Assembly: GCA_019704295.1 (NCBI GenBank)
Contig: AP024596.1
Location: 496,001-560,000 of the forward strand
DNA: 64,000 bases
Source of the DNA: Sulfolobales archaeon HS-7
Lineage (GTDB): Archaea; Thermoproteota; Thermoprotei_A; Sulfolobales; Sulfolobaceae
Reading direction: 5' to 3'
In this document: positions 1 through 8,396 of the stretch, piece after piece
How the letters are laid out: each line of letters starts with the position of its first letter
Position numbering within the stretch: position 1 is the first letter of the stretch
Position numbers and translations under genes: made by a program
Notes under the pieces: model-generated
The model's input: the letters and a program-made list of their open reading frames with translations, nothing else
Database searches by the model: none
Told to the model about the DNA's origin: nothing

Positions 1-200
1 ATGTAATTTAAGAAATACCGATTACGACTAAGGGATTATGTGTAATTAGGAGAAATCGCCATGAAATTAAATATTGACGATACTTTCTTAAATTTCCGAG
101 TTTTACTATTGCGAAAAGTAACTAAGAGCTTTCGATTCCGATAAGGTGTAATAGTATCTGTTAGTTGTAAAAAACGAAAATACCGCATTGCTTTGATTTC
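1..200. other. left-edge non-coding stretch
   Basis: AT-rich sequence from the window edge to the first tandem repeat. No open frame with a plausible start, no RNA gene and no clear promoter were recognised. Confidence 0.4.
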
Positions 201-330
201 ACTCATAAATCATTTAATATATACTATATATATATATTATTCACACTCATAAATCATTTAATATATACTATATATATATATTATTCACACTCATAAATCA
301 TTTAATATATACTATATATATATTATTCAC
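201..330. repeat. 44-bp tandem repeat (three units) at the 3' end of gckA
   Basis: Three head-to-tail units lie at 201-244, 245-288 and 289-330. The first two are identical at 44 bp; the third is 42 bp because one TA is missing from the internal TA run. Each begins actcataaatc and ends attattcac. Unit 3 is coding: read on the minus strand it supplies the last residues (VNNIYIVYIK) and TGA stop of the glycerate kinase. Units 1 and 2 look like downstream duplications of the gene end. With the extra TA of units 1-2 the frame would stop early (VNNIYI then TAG). TA-run slippage plus tandem duplication is the simplest origin. Confidence 0.9.
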
Positions 331-1515
331 ATTAGTTCCCGTACTTCCAGTTTTAATACACCTATTGTTAACCTCAAAATATGCATAGGTGTTACTACTC
401 TCTAGGTAATCCTTAACATCGACTTCATCTACCCACATATCGCCTAGGGATACTCCTGCATAATCACTATTCCCATCAATTCCATCTGTCGCAAAAGCTA
501 TTAGGCCGTAATTAACTCCTTTCCTGACTGTTGTAATGAAACCAATCCCTAATTCACTGTTCCTTCCCCCTACTCCTTTTCCCCTTACTGTTACATCGGG
601 TTCTCCACCCAATAAAAGGGTTGCTGGAGATTTATGAGGCACCTTGTAATCGTGAATCGAATTAACAATTGATGCAATGAATTTACCTGCCTCTACTGCC
701 TCGCCCTGTAACTCTGAACCTAAAATAAACGAATTACTTAATTCATTCGCTAATCTAGATAATACTTTGAAGTTATTTAATATGATGTAGTTTCTAACGT
801 TCTTTAATTCCTTAGGTGTTTCCCCAAGCTCAGCTTGAACCTTTAATAGGAAGTTCTTAAGTTGGTTATCTCCTATTCTCTCTGCTATCCGTATAGCATC
901 ATGATAAGATGTTGGATCTGGGGCTGTAATACCTCCGCCAATAGTACTCACATCGTCACCAGGAACGTCGCTAACAATCAGGGACACTACCTGTTTCTTT
1001 GTAGATGAAAACATCCTCCCACCTTTAACAAGGGAAAGATGCTTCCTAACTGTATTTATTTTCCATATATCGAGACCTGATCTTATAAGACGATAGTTAA
1101 TCCTTATGTAGTCCTCCAAGGGAATTGCCGGATTCTCTACCATTGCTGACGCTCCTCCGCTAATTAGAAACAGCAGTAGGTCGTAATCATCAGAATTAAT
1201 GAGTTCTGATATTCTCAATGCAGCCCTAACGCTATTCTCACTTACATTAGGATGAGTTGAGAGAATGTTTTCTACACCAGGAGTTTTCTCGCCTAAACTT
1301 ACAGAAACTACCTTAGCGTTTTCAAATTTTTCAATCGCCCACTTGGCCATTTTATGAGACGCCTTGCCTAAAGAGACTATTAAGGGGTGCTTCGTTAGAT
1401 AAAAATCATTTCCAATACTTAAACCATCTCTCCTTACCCTTACGGACTCTTCAAGCGCTGCATAAGGATCGGAATAACGTAATATTTTACTCAATATTTC
1501 GTTTTCTTCTACCAT
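298..1515 (-). CDS. gckA: glycerate 2-kinase (MOFRL family)
   Basis: Phosphorylates D-glycerate to 2-phosphoglycerate in the cytosol, the step that returns the non-phosphorylative Entner-Doudoroff branch to glycolysis in Sulfolobales. The 405 residues match the family length. Visible motifs are an N-terminal GKASHKMA segment (about 50-57, conserved Lys), SGGASA (119-124), GGEPDVTV and GGRNSELG in the second domain, ATDGIDGNSDYAG, and the closing MOFRL signature TGSTGTNVN. It lies 12 bp downstream of the amidohydrolase on the same strand, so probably one transcript. Its last codons lie inside a tandem repeat (201-330), so the C-terminus could vary between strains. The family is clear; 2-kinase rather than 3-kinase is inferred from archaeal relatives. 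Confidence 0.9.
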   Translation of the reverse strand: MVEENEILSKILRYSDPYAALEESVRVRRDGLSIGNDFYLTKHPLIVSLGKASHKMAKWAIEKFENAKVVSVSLGEKTPGVENILSTHPNVSENSVRAALRISELINSDDYDLLLFLISGGASAMVENPAIPLEDYIRINYRLIRSGLDIWKINTVRKHLSLVKGGRMFSSTKKQVVSLIVSDVPGDDVSTIGGGITAPDPTSYHDAIRIAERIGDNQLKNFLLKVQAELGETPKELKNVRNYIILNNFKVLSRLANELSNSFILGSELQGEAVEAGKFIASIVNSIHDYKVPHKSPATLLLGGEPDVTVRGKGVGGRNSELGIGFITTVRKGVNYGLIAFATDGIDGNSDYAGVSLGDMWVDEVDVKDYLESSNTYAYFEVNNRCIKTGSTGTNVNNIYIVYIK

Positions 1516-1527
1516 TGTACAACATTC

Positions 1528-2739
1528 TTACATAAGTGGATTAAATGGACTATCCAGTGCACCTATAATCTGCCTCAAGTTTTCCCCTGAAAACAGTTTA
1601 CCCTTTCTTATAACGTAAACCATATTACTTGGATGTAATCCAAGAGCGTCATTAAAACTTCTAAATATAGCTACATCAGCGGGATAACCGTTTTCTATTC
1701 TACCTCCTTTTATCCCTAAGCATTCAGCGGCAACAGAAGTCGCGCTAGCTAGGGCCTTTTCTAATGGCATATATCTTGCGAGGAGTACTATTTCCTTGTA
1801 GTTCATCCCGTTTGGTCTAGTTGGGGAGCCCACGAAATCCGTACCAGCCGCTATCTTCAGTCTTTCATCAACAGCGATCCTCATATCCTCGGAAAAGTGT
1901 CTTTTTACAAGGTCCTCTCTCCTTTTCCTTACCTCTCTGTCTACAATCCTCGATATTTCAAGAGGGACGTCGTAAGTAGCTAGGGTCGGTACATAGCATA
2001 TTCCTTTTCTTCTGATCTCTTTTGCCAAAGACTCGGTGATCCCTAGACCGTGTTCAATTGTATCAACAGAAGCCTCAACTACGTTAGATATAGCCTCCTC
2101 TCCGTAAGCATGAGCTGCAACTTTCAGCCCCGCTCTATGAGCTTCATGAACTATTGCTTTGAAATCATCAACAGTTAAAGCAGGTTTGGGATTTCCCGAC
2201 TGAGAAAAACCCCCGGACGCGTAAACCTTAATTACCTCAGCACCTTGTCTTATTGCGAGTCTTACGGCTTTCCTGCATTCATTAGGAGAATCACAATAGA
2301 AGGAATAAGACAACCTTTGTGCTATATCTAATGGCAGAACTCGTGGGTCGTCGTTTCCTCCCGTTTCTGCCAGTGAGTAGCCAGAGGCTATTACTCTAGG
2401 ACCTATAATCGATCCTTCCCTTTCCGCCAGGCTAAGGTGAATAGCGGCTTTGCTTCCAAGATCTCTAACAGTAGTGAAGCCTGCGGCTAAAAGTTTCAGC
2501 ATATCAAGAGTGCTCCTTGCAGTACTTAGACCTTCTGGAGTTAGATTCCATTCCAGCAGATTGTCATTTAAAACCCCGAAAAAATGCATATGACTGTCAA
2601 TGAGACCTGGAAGTGCCACGTAATTTCCCTTAAGCTCTTCCTTTTCCCCGTCACCAGTAGATATTATATCTCCAACTACTGAAAATTCCATTTCTTCGAC
2701 AAACTTCTCCCCATTAAATACTTTCCCTACGTATTTCAT
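1528..2739 (-). CDS. metal-dependent amidohydrolase
   Basis: Amidohydrolase-superfamily enzyme of 403 residues, related to the imidazolonepropionase/prolidase-like group that hydrolyses C-N bonds in small amides or dipeptides. Metal-binding signatures appear in order: HxH at 50-52 (DSHMH), the strand-4 Lys segment EVIKVYASGG (candidate carboxylated Lys), AAHAYGEEA, TIEHG and the strand-8 Asp in AAGTDFVG. No signal peptide or membrane segment, so cytosolic. It is the first gene of the operon with gckA, and its promoter region carries a duplicated TATA-containing unit (2773-2830). The substrate cannot be named from sequence. Confidence 0.85.
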   Translation of the reverse strand: MKYVGKVFNGEKFVEEMEFSVVGDIISTGDGEKEELKGNYVALPGLIDSHMHFFGVLNDNLLEWNLTPEGLSTARSTLDMLKLLAAGFTTVRDLGSKAAIHLSLAEREGSIIGPRVIASGYSLAETGGNDDPRVLPLDIAQRLSYSFYCDSPNECRKAVRLAIRQGAEVIKVYASGGFSQSGNPKPALTVDDFKAIVHEAHRAGLKVAAHAYGEEAISNVVEASVDTIEHGLGITESLAKEIRRKGICYVPTLATYDVPLEISRIVDREVRKRREDLVKRHFSEDMRIAVDERLKIAAGTDFVGSPTRPNGMNYKEIVLLARYMPLEKALASATSVAAECLGIKGGRIENGYPADVAIFRSFNDALGLHPSNMVYVIRKGKLFSGENLRQIIGALDSPFNPLM

Positions 2740-2772
2740 CCAATATACTTCGTAACGGATAAGAATATAAGT

Positions 2773-2830
2773 TATATACTAGATTAATACACACTAACAT
2801 CTATATACTAGATTATTACACACTAACATC
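2773..2830 (-). repeat. duplicated 29-bp promoter unit upstream of the amidohydrolase
   Basis: Two adjacent 29-bp copies (2773-2801 and 2802-2830) differ at one base (attaatac versus attattac). Read on the minus strand each ends in AGTATATA, a good archaeal TATA box. The proximal copy lies about 34 bp before the ATG at 2739, suitable for a short-leader transcript; the distal copy would offer a second start 29 bp upstream. Promoter duplication is inferred; the repeat itself is seen directly. Confidence 0.8.
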
Positions 2831-3006
2831 CAAGTTAGCGAACGGGAAATACGTGATACTTTATACATGTTTTATATCTAATTTTTAAAATATTAATTTT
2901 GTATTTAGAGAAAAATTAGTATTTACTAATTATAAATAATTCATTAGAAGAGTTTTACCCAAGTTCGCACAGGATATTTTTATTTCACGTTATATGTTGT
3001 ATTCTT

Positions 3007-3336
3007 ATGGAGTTTAAATTTAAAATATGGATTGAAGAGAATGGTAACTTTGTGCTAGGGAAGGGAGGGTATCAAATATTAAAGGAGATACAGAAAACAG
3101 GATATATTACGGAAGCAGCAAAAAATTTAGGGATGTCGTATAAATTCGCTTGGGAGTACGTTAAGAGAGTCAATAGGATAGAACAGCTCAAGACTAAGAA
3201 AGGAGTCAAAGGAGGCACCGAAATCCCTGAAAAGATCAATAAAATTTTACAGTTATACGAAATGGCAGAGAAGGAAGTAAATGACGTCCTAAAAAAGTAC
3301 GATAAAATGTTATCCGAGATTATCGAAGGCCCTTAA
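3007..3336 (+). CDS. ModE-like winged-HTH regulator, DNA-binding domain only
   Basis: A 109-residue protein matching the N-terminal LysR-type winged helix-turn-helix of the molybdate regulator ModE. A short strand (FKIWIEENG) is followed by helices around GGYQILKEIQKTGYITEAAKNL and the recognition-helix region MSYKFAWEYV, with a basic wing (KTKKGVKGG). Full ModE has C-terminal Mop/TOBE molybdate-binding domains; here only a helical tail (about 75-105) follows. Control by oxyanion is therefore unproven, and it may bind DNA constitutively or act through a partner. The last 27 bp overlap the end of convergent tpiA. An AT-rich TATA-like stretch at 2974-2985 fits leaderless expression. Confidence 0.8.
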   Translation: MEFKFKIWIEENGNFVLGKGGYQILKEIQKTGYITEAAKNLGMSYKFAWEYVKRVNRIEQLKTKKGVKGGTEIPEKINKILQLYEMAEKEVNDVLKKYDKMLSEIIEGP

Positions 3337-3999
3337 AGCACCGTCTACCATATCCCTTAATACTGCCTCCGGATCTTTCGAGAGCATAAAAGCAGAGGCC
3401 AAGCCAACTCCATCAGCCCCTAATTTTATTGCCTCATAGACATCTGCTCCGCTAGTTATTCCAGCCCCTGCTATTAGAATTACATCTGGAGTTTTCTTAA
3501 CCTCATCTACAGCTCTTGTGATTAATTCAGGTCTTTCCTTAGATATGGCTTTTCCTTTTCCTATAAGCTCGGGCGGCTCAATTAATATAGCTGAAGGACT
3601 TAGAATTGCAATAGGGTGAACTAGTTCGTAATGCTGTAGGCATACTACAGATTCTAATCCGTTCTCCTTAAGCCTCTTTATCGTTCCTACTACGGCGTCT
3701 ATTGTTATTCTATGTTCGGAATGATTAATTAGAGCGCCTTTAGCCCCGGCGTCTTTTATCATCTCAGGCAGGATATATCCGGTATAAGCTCCTAATTGGA
3801 AGTGTTCTACATGTTGGGCAAAAATTGGATTTTCCACTGACTGGGAAATCCTGAATATTTCAGTAAAGGGAACAGCTAATATTACCTCTATGGATCTTTC
3901 TCTGCTAACCTTCTCAGCAATCTTCGCCAATTTTAACGCATCTTTACCATATGATAACGGATAAGCCTTAAAGTTAAGAATGATAGATGGCCTTTTCAC
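3310..3999 (-). CDS. tpiA: triosephosphate isomerase
   Basis: Interconverts dihydroxyacetone phosphate and glyceraldehyde 3-phosphate in the cytosol. At 229 residues it has the short archaeal form. Active-site positions are visible: Lys11 in NFKAYP, His93 in INHSEHR and Glu141 in LIEPPE. The phosphate-binding end of the barrel is present as AGAGI and GADGVGLASA. The start is GTG at 3997-3999, with a TATA-like stretch (minus-strand TATATAC) about 20-25 bp upstream. The 3' end overlaps the convergent ModE-like gene by 27 bp, so antisense overlap between the two transcripts is likely. Confidence 0.95.
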   Translation of the reverse strand: MKRPSIILNFKAYPLSYGKDALKLAKIAEKVSRERSIEVILAVPFTEIFRISQSVENPIFAQHVEHFQLGAYTGYILPEMIKDAGAKGALINHSEHRITIDAVVGTIKRLKENGLESVVCLQHYELVHPIAILSPSAILIEPPELIGKGKAISKERPELITRAVDEVKKTPDVILIAGAGITSGADVYEAIKLGADGVGLASAFMLSKDPEAVLRDMVDGALRAFDNLG

Positions 4000-4029
4000 A
4001 AAGTGAAAATGATAAAAAAGTATATAACG

Positions 4030-5571
4030 TTACATTAATTTTTGGAGCTCCTCTTCCTTTACCTCGCTCTGTGTCTTATAACCTAGCGCAATTGCCATTA
4101 GTGTACCAACTATTGCAACGACAACGTTAATCGCAAGAGATGTTAAACCTATATACACAGGTCCTATTCCTGGAATAGCATATGTTGAAGACTTAAGAAG
4201 TCCAAAATGATTTGCAACTAATGTTAAGTACACTCCGCTAAACATTCCAGCAACCCAACCCGCAATTAATCCGTATTTGTTAAACCATTTTGTGTAAAGT
4301 CCTAAAAATACTGCAGGTGTAGTCTGGAGTATGATTATACCCCCCAATAGCTGGAGTTCTATTGAAAACTCTGCTGAAATTGCAAACACGAATGCAAGGG
4401 CAATAAACTTTATCACTGCAGACAGCCACTTACTTAAAGTAGCCTCGCCTTTAGGTGACATATCCCTCTTGAACTCCTTTACTACGTTTCTTGTTAGGAG
4501 GTTTGCAGACGCTATCGCCATTATGGCGGCTGGAACTAATCCTCCTATGAAAATACCTAATAATGCAAAGCCAGCAACTGGAGCGGGAAGTTCTTGAACT
4601 ACTAGTGTTGGAACGACAAGCAAGGCCCCTGAACTCCCAAAGAGTTTGATCACGTTGAGGGCGCTTGGAAAAGCGTAGATCAGTATACCCAATAGGGTAA
4701 TGAACGCTAATCCAACGCCATAAAGCGGTAAAAGAGATGTTGCCCATCTAAGATTTTGTCTGCTATCTGCACTAAGTGAGCCGTTTACTGCGTGTGGGTA
4801 CAAATAGAGGGCTATCGCACTACCAATGGCTAAACTTAAAAACGCCGAAGACGCGACTGGTGGGAGAGTTAGTGCCTTAGGATCTGACGCGAGTGCCTGA
4901 GAAAACGCATGGGGATTTGTTAGAAACACTACTGCTAATAAAATAATTAACGAGGAGTATATTACAGCGTCCTTAAATATAGCGGTTAAAGTTGCTCCTC
5001 TTAAACCACTAGTAAAGGTAAAAGCTGCAAGTATTATAAAGGCTATTATAAGTGATATCTCTGAGACTAAATGTATACTACTAAAGTAGCCATAAAGCAT
5101 TACGTCTAGAGCTGCTTCCATGCCCACAATTTGGAGTGCTATGTAGGGGAGCTCTGCAACTACTCCAGTTAAAGCTATCAATATAGCTAATGTTCCGCTG
5201 TTAAATCGATCTCTAACGAAATCGGCTGCGGTAACATAGCCCTTATTTCTCGAAACCGTCCATAGTCTCGACATTGTGAGTAGAGCTATTGGAAACGTAA
5301 TTGCAACATAAGGAATTGCGAAAAAGGCAAGACCTCCAGAAGTATAGGCAAGTTCTGGAACGGCTATAAATGTGTAAGCGGTATAAAGATCTGCTCCAAT
5401 CAAGAACCAGGCCAGTAATATACCCAACCGCCTTCCTGCTAGCGCCCACTCATGAAGTGTAGATAAGTCCGCCCTCCTCCACCTAGAACCATAAAATCCT
5501 AAGAAAACGAAGACCCCAAATAATACCAAAAATACAATCCATCCATATATGCCTAACAGCACTTCCGTCAC
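4030..5571 (-). CDS. sodium:solute symporter family transporter
   Basis: A 513-residue integral membrane protein with about 13 hydrophobic helices, of the SSS family (monocarboxylate/proline-type symporters). Near the N-terminus the cytoplasmic stretch [25 protein letters not shown] is followed by a helix with [10 protein letters not shown], typical of this family. The C-terminal tail is short and charged ([12 protein letters not shown]). It lies 6 bp after the DUF3311 gene on the same strand, the arrangement seen with many bacterial SSS permeases, so the two probably work together. A short-chain organic acid is a reasonable guess for substrate; ion coupling (Na+ or H+) cannot be told. Confidence 0.85.
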   Translation of the reverse strand: MTEVLLGIYGWIVFLVLFGVFVFLGFYGSRWRRADLSTLHEWALAGRRLGILLAWFLIGADLYTAYTFIAVPELAYTSGGLAFFAIPYVAITFPIALLTMSRLWTVSRNKGYVTAADFVRDRFNSGTLAILIALTGVVAELPYIALQIVGMEAALDVMLYGYFSSIHLVSEISLIIAFIILAAFTFTSGLRGATLTAIFKDAVIYSSLIILLAVVFLTNPHAFSQALASDPKALTLPPVASSAFLSLAIGSAIALYLYPHAVNGSLSADSRQNLRWATSLLPLYGVGLAFITLLGILIYAFPSALNVIKLFGSSGALLVVPTLVVQELPAPVAGFALLGIFIGGLVPAAIMAIASANLLTRNVVKEFKRDMSPKGEATLSKWLSAVIKFIALAFVFAISAEFSIELQLLGGIIILQTTPAVFLGLYTKWFNKYGLIAGWVAGMFSGVYLTLVANHFGLLKSSTYAIPGIGPVYIGLTSLAINVVVAIVGTLMAIALGYKTQSEVKEEELQKLM

Positions 5572-5577
5572 TGCAGA

Positions 5578-5766
5578 CTACCCCCTTAATAATAACGCGC
5601 CAAGAACCATAGTAACCGTTGTTACTAAAAGACCAACGATTTGATACCAATAGAAGAATGATAGACCCCCTAACTCTGGGTTAACCCTATTATATAGAGG
5701 AAGCGGTAGATAATAAACTAAGGGAATTACAAAAAGTATTCCTGCAATAATATATCTTAGTTTCAT
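5578..5766 (-). CDS. DUF3311 small membrane protein, SSS partner
   Basis: A 62-residue protein with two predicted transmembrane helices (about 4-24 and 38-60) separated by a loop with PLYNRVNPELGG. This pattern and the position directly before an SSS permease fit the DUF3311 family. It is the first gene of a two-gene operon, with stop and next start 6 bp apart. A role as accessory subunit or assembly factor of the symporter is inferred from recurring gene pairing. Confidence 0.8.
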   Translation of the reverse strand: MKLRYIIAGILFVIPLVYYLPLPLYNRVNPELGGLSFFYWYQIVGLLVTTVTMVLGALLLRG

Positions 5767-6026
5767 TAGTTTATAGGATATCGGAAGTTATATATAAATC
5801 TAAACGGTTATTAACTATTATTACTAATTTCTACAATGAAATTATAAGATTAGTAATAAATATTATTAGATTTATATTAGTCCAAAATTTCGTCTTAATA
5901 ATCTTTTCAAGTAAAGATAAATTTAGTAGATTTTAAAGAAAGAGATTGGCCTACACGAAAATTTCTAGACAGGTTAGGATAGCAGCACTTTTTTCTCAAC
6001 TAAGCATATTAAAGTCCTATAGCATT

Positions 6027-6034
6027 CTTATAAT
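6027..6034 (+). promoter_or_regulatory. TATA box of the glycosyltransferase gene
   Basis: The octamer cttataat is centred about 23-26 bp before the ATG at 6053, consistent with leaderless transcription. Confidence 0.5.
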
Positions 6035-6052
6035 GCGCATCAGATTTTTATA

Positions 6053-7192
6053 ATGTTATTCAAAAACTTATTGATGAATTTCTTAACGATTGTAATGCTG
6101 ATTGGTATTAGCGCGTGGACGCCTTACTCCTTTCTAGTTACAATAGGTGCCATTATCTCTCCGTTCTATAGAACCAAAAAAGGGGAGAAAAAGGCTACTA
6201 ACGTGGAGTTTGTTATAATAACAATCGCATCAAGGAAAGTTAAAAACTCGCTAACGGAAACACTTAGAATGATAGAGAGATATTATCTAGAAGGCTATAA
6301 AATCTGGGTAGTTATTGAGGAAAAAGCGGAATTAAGTGATGAGCTTAGTAAAATGAAATGGATTAATTTGGTCAAAGTGCCTAACGAATATAAAAAGAAT
6401 TTAAAAGGTAAAGGTAGAGCACTTGCGTATTTTACCAGGTTTTATAGTACTCCAGATAAGTGGTACGCATTTTTGGACGACGATAACGTTATTCTTAACG
6501 ATGATTTCCTTTATGAAATACCTATTTATGAGAAAAAAGGATATCAAATAGCAAATCCGATTTTAGTTCCTCGGAAAGGTAAGAACGGAATTACGTATAT
6601 TCTTGATCACTTAAGACTTTTTGACGATCTTACGATAAGTAGGCTCTTCACGGGTGTAGTAGGAAAGCCTTTATTCAACTTCCACGGTGAACTCCTGTTG
6701 GCTAAGGGATCCCTACTGCAACAACTCGTCGAGGTAGTGGATAAGACCATAGCAGAGGATTTCGCATTAGCCCTTAAATCATTGACATCGAACGTTAGAT
6801 CGTGGCAGTCGAGAACCAGAGTAAGTATAAAGTCGCCTAATAGCATACGGGATTTGATTGGTCAGAGGGGAAGATGGTATAAGGGTATTGTCCAGAATTT
6901 TTCTCAACTCTCATCCATATTCTCTTTAATTACTGCACTCGCTATTTTGACATGGAAAATAGGAATGATACTAGGGATTGTACTTTTTCCCTTAATGATC
7001 ATAGAGAGAAATCCTTTACTTCTTACCATATTACCTGGCATTATATACACATGGTCTGCATATCTTTATGGGAGCCTCAGATATGAAAGACCCGTGTTTA
7101 TATTAGGTATACTTTTTTATCCGATACTTGAGAGTGTAGCTGTTTTTGGGATGATGGTTACGAATAAATTCTACGTAATTGACAAAACTTGA
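6053..7192 (+). CDS. membrane-bound family 2-like glycosyltransferase
   Basis: A 379-residue protein with one or two N-terminal membrane helices (about 5-36), a cytosolic GT-A domain and three or four C-terminal helices (about 285-375). The catalytic domain shows the nucleotide-sugar/metal motif DDD at 142-144 (AFLDDDN), an acidic pair at 235-236 (AEDFALAL) in the catalytic-base position, and QRGRW at 271-275, the QxxRW-type motif of processive GT2 enzymes. A lipid-linked or surface polysaccharide acceptor is likely. Flanking genes do not tell the substrate. It is alone on its strand, with its own promoter. Confidence 0.85.
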   Translation: MLFKNLLMNFLTIVMLIGISAWTPYSFLVTIGAIISPFYRTKKGEKKATNVEFVIITIASRKVKNSLTETLRMIERYYLEGYKIWVVIEEKAELSDELSKMKWINLVKVPNEYKKNLKGKGRALAYFTRFYSTPDKWYAFLDDDNVILNDDFLYEIPIYEKKGYQIANPILVPRKGKNGITYILDHLRLFDDLTISRLFTGVVGKPLFNFHGELLLAKGSLLQQLVEVVDKTIAEDFALALKSLTSNVRSWQSRTRVSIKSPNSIRDLIGQRGRWYKGIVQNFSQLSSIFSLITALAILTWKIGMILGIVLFPLMIIERNPLLLTILPGIIYTWSAYLYGSLRYERPVFILGILFYPILESVAVFGMMVTNKFYVIDKT

Positions 7193-7291
7193 ACGTATTG
7201 ATGAGTAGTCAAATCTACGAACAGTAAACTTAGATCGATTTTAAGAAAGAGTTACCTTCGAGGAATTCTTCTCACTACGGTTAAGGATATC

Positions 7292-7320
7292 GTAAAAAGT
7301 TTTTTTACATTTTCTGTAAA
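7292..7320. promoter_or_regulatory. three phased half-sites before the Lrp gene (candidate autoregulatory operator)
   Basis: A perfect 7+3+7 palindrome, GTAAAAA-gtt-TTTTTAC, spans 7292-7308. The core half-sites continue as GTAAA (7292-7296), TTTAC (7304-7308) and GTAAA (7316-7320), exactly 12 bp apart and alternating in orientation. The array ends 9 bp before the regulator's ATG, where Lrp/AsnC proteins of Sulfolobus commonly bind their own promoters. The symmetry is seen directly; binding is inferred. Confidence 0.5.
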
Positions 7321-7329
7321 TAAGGCGAT

Positions 7330-8115
7330 ATGGCAAATGTAGACGGCGTTGATAAGCATATACTGATGTCGTTATTTTACAATGGAAGATTATCGCAGAG
7401 AGCGATAGCCACTAAACTAAAGGCAAACCCCCCTTCAATCAATTACAGGTTTAGTAAACTCGAATCAGATAAAATCTTATTGGGATATGACCTCTACGTC
7501 AATCCGAACAGTCTCGGAAAATATCATGCATTTATAGCTCTTTCTAATACTGAGAACATTAAGGAATTTTACACAGCCTTTAGGTGCCTTGAAGAGATAA
7601 ACCTCTATCAAATAATAGTTAGTAATGAATCTTACCTTTCTGAATTAATTGAGAGATATAAGCCCTTGATGTCTTACATTCCAAGGCAAGATATAAAGCC
7701 GCTTTTATCCTTCGATAAAAGAATAATACAAACATTGGTGAATAATCCTAGACTTGATATTCATGAGATATCTCAGAAATTTAAGACCTCTAGCAGGACA
7801 ATAAAAAGACACCTAGAATTCTTGCAGAAAAACGATATAGTGAAAGTAATACCAAGGGTTAATCTAGATGAAGCTGGACTAGTAATGGGAATAATATTTT
7901 CTAGGAACGGCTCACAAATAGGTCCTGTAGTCTCCCATTACTCCTTCTTTAATATTGATAATGAAAAAGATTCTTTATATATTTTTGTAGCCGACAACCT
8001 TTCAAGAGCTAAGCAAATAATTAGTAAGGCAAGGCAAATTGACCCAGAGACTAAAGTCATGATAGTATATGAGTATGAAGTTAACAGCGCTTTAATTAGT
8101 GAACTTTTACTTTAA
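7330..8115 (+). CDS. Lrp/AsnC-like transcriptional regulator with two HTH domains
   Basis: A 261-residue DNA-binding protein built as a duplication. An N-terminal AsnC-type helix-turn-helix (about 5-50, with GRLSQRAIATKLKANPPSINYRF) and a short RAM-like segment are followed by a second HTH (about 130-175, with ARLDIHEISQKFKTSSRTIKRH-type pattern) and a C-terminal alpha/beta region. The effector-binding RAM domains are poorly conserved, so the ligand is unknown. It faces the SelD-like/TusA operon convergently (20 bp gap), so it need not regulate it. The phased half-sites directly upstream suggest autoregulation. Confidence 0.8.
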   Translation: MANVDGVDKHILMSLFYNGRLSQRAIATKLKANPPSINYRFSKLESDKILLGYDLYVNPNSLGKYHAFIALSNTENIKEFYTAFRCLEEINLYQIIVSNESYLSELIERYKPLMSYIPRQDIKPLLSFDKRIIQTLVNNPRLDIHEISQKFKTSSRTIKRHLEFLQKNDIVKVIPRVNLDEAGLVMGIIFSRNGSQIGPVVSHYSFFNIDNEKDSLYIFVADNLSRAKQIISKARQIDPETKVMIVYEYEVNSALISELLL

Positions 8116-8135
8116 TTACATAGGAGGGGATTTAC

Positions 8136-8396
8136 CTAGCAATTGGACGAGGATGAGTTTTTCTTCGTGCTTCTTCTTTTGATTACTATATGGTAAACGT
8201 TCCCTTTCTTCTCTGCACTGGTTAACTCCTGTTCTAAAGTCTTAACTCCCTCAACAATCATATCATAACATTTCTGATCAGATGTAATCACCTCTAACGT
8301 ATCCCCTTCTTTCATCTTAGTTAGCGTTGCCATTGCCTTAATAAAGGGGATCGGGCATTCCTCAGACGTCAAGTCCATAACCTTTGACAAAATCAC
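8136..8396 (-). CDS. TusA-family sulfur carrier protein
   Basis: An 86-residue protein with the TusA/SirA fold signature: the persulfide-carrying Cys14 in ECPIPFIKA (CPxP), then a beta-alpha-beta pattern with [10 protein letters not shown] and a final strand [10 protein letters not shown]. The tail is Ser-rich and ends in a second Cys (SSSSNC), which could be a redox or acceptor thiol. Its ATG overlaps the end of the SelD-like gene by 4 bp (ATGA), so the two are translationally coupled. In Sulfolobales TusA-type proteins carry sulfur for Hdr-like sulfur oxidation and thio-cofactor synthesis; here the partner is a SelD-like enzyme. Confidence 0.88.
   Translation of the reverse strand: MILSKVMDLTSEECPIPFIKAMATLTKMKEGDTLEVITSDQKCYDMIVEGVKTLEQELTSAEKKGNVYHIVIKRRSTKKNSSSSNC

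Noticed and set aside
201..330. CRISPR array
   Set aside because: Units are contiguous with no unique spacers; it is a simple tandem repeat.
4331..4597. Plus-strand frame of 88 codons inside the SSS transporter gene
   Set aside because: It is antisense to strongly conserved membrane helices of the symporter and has no promoter or motif.
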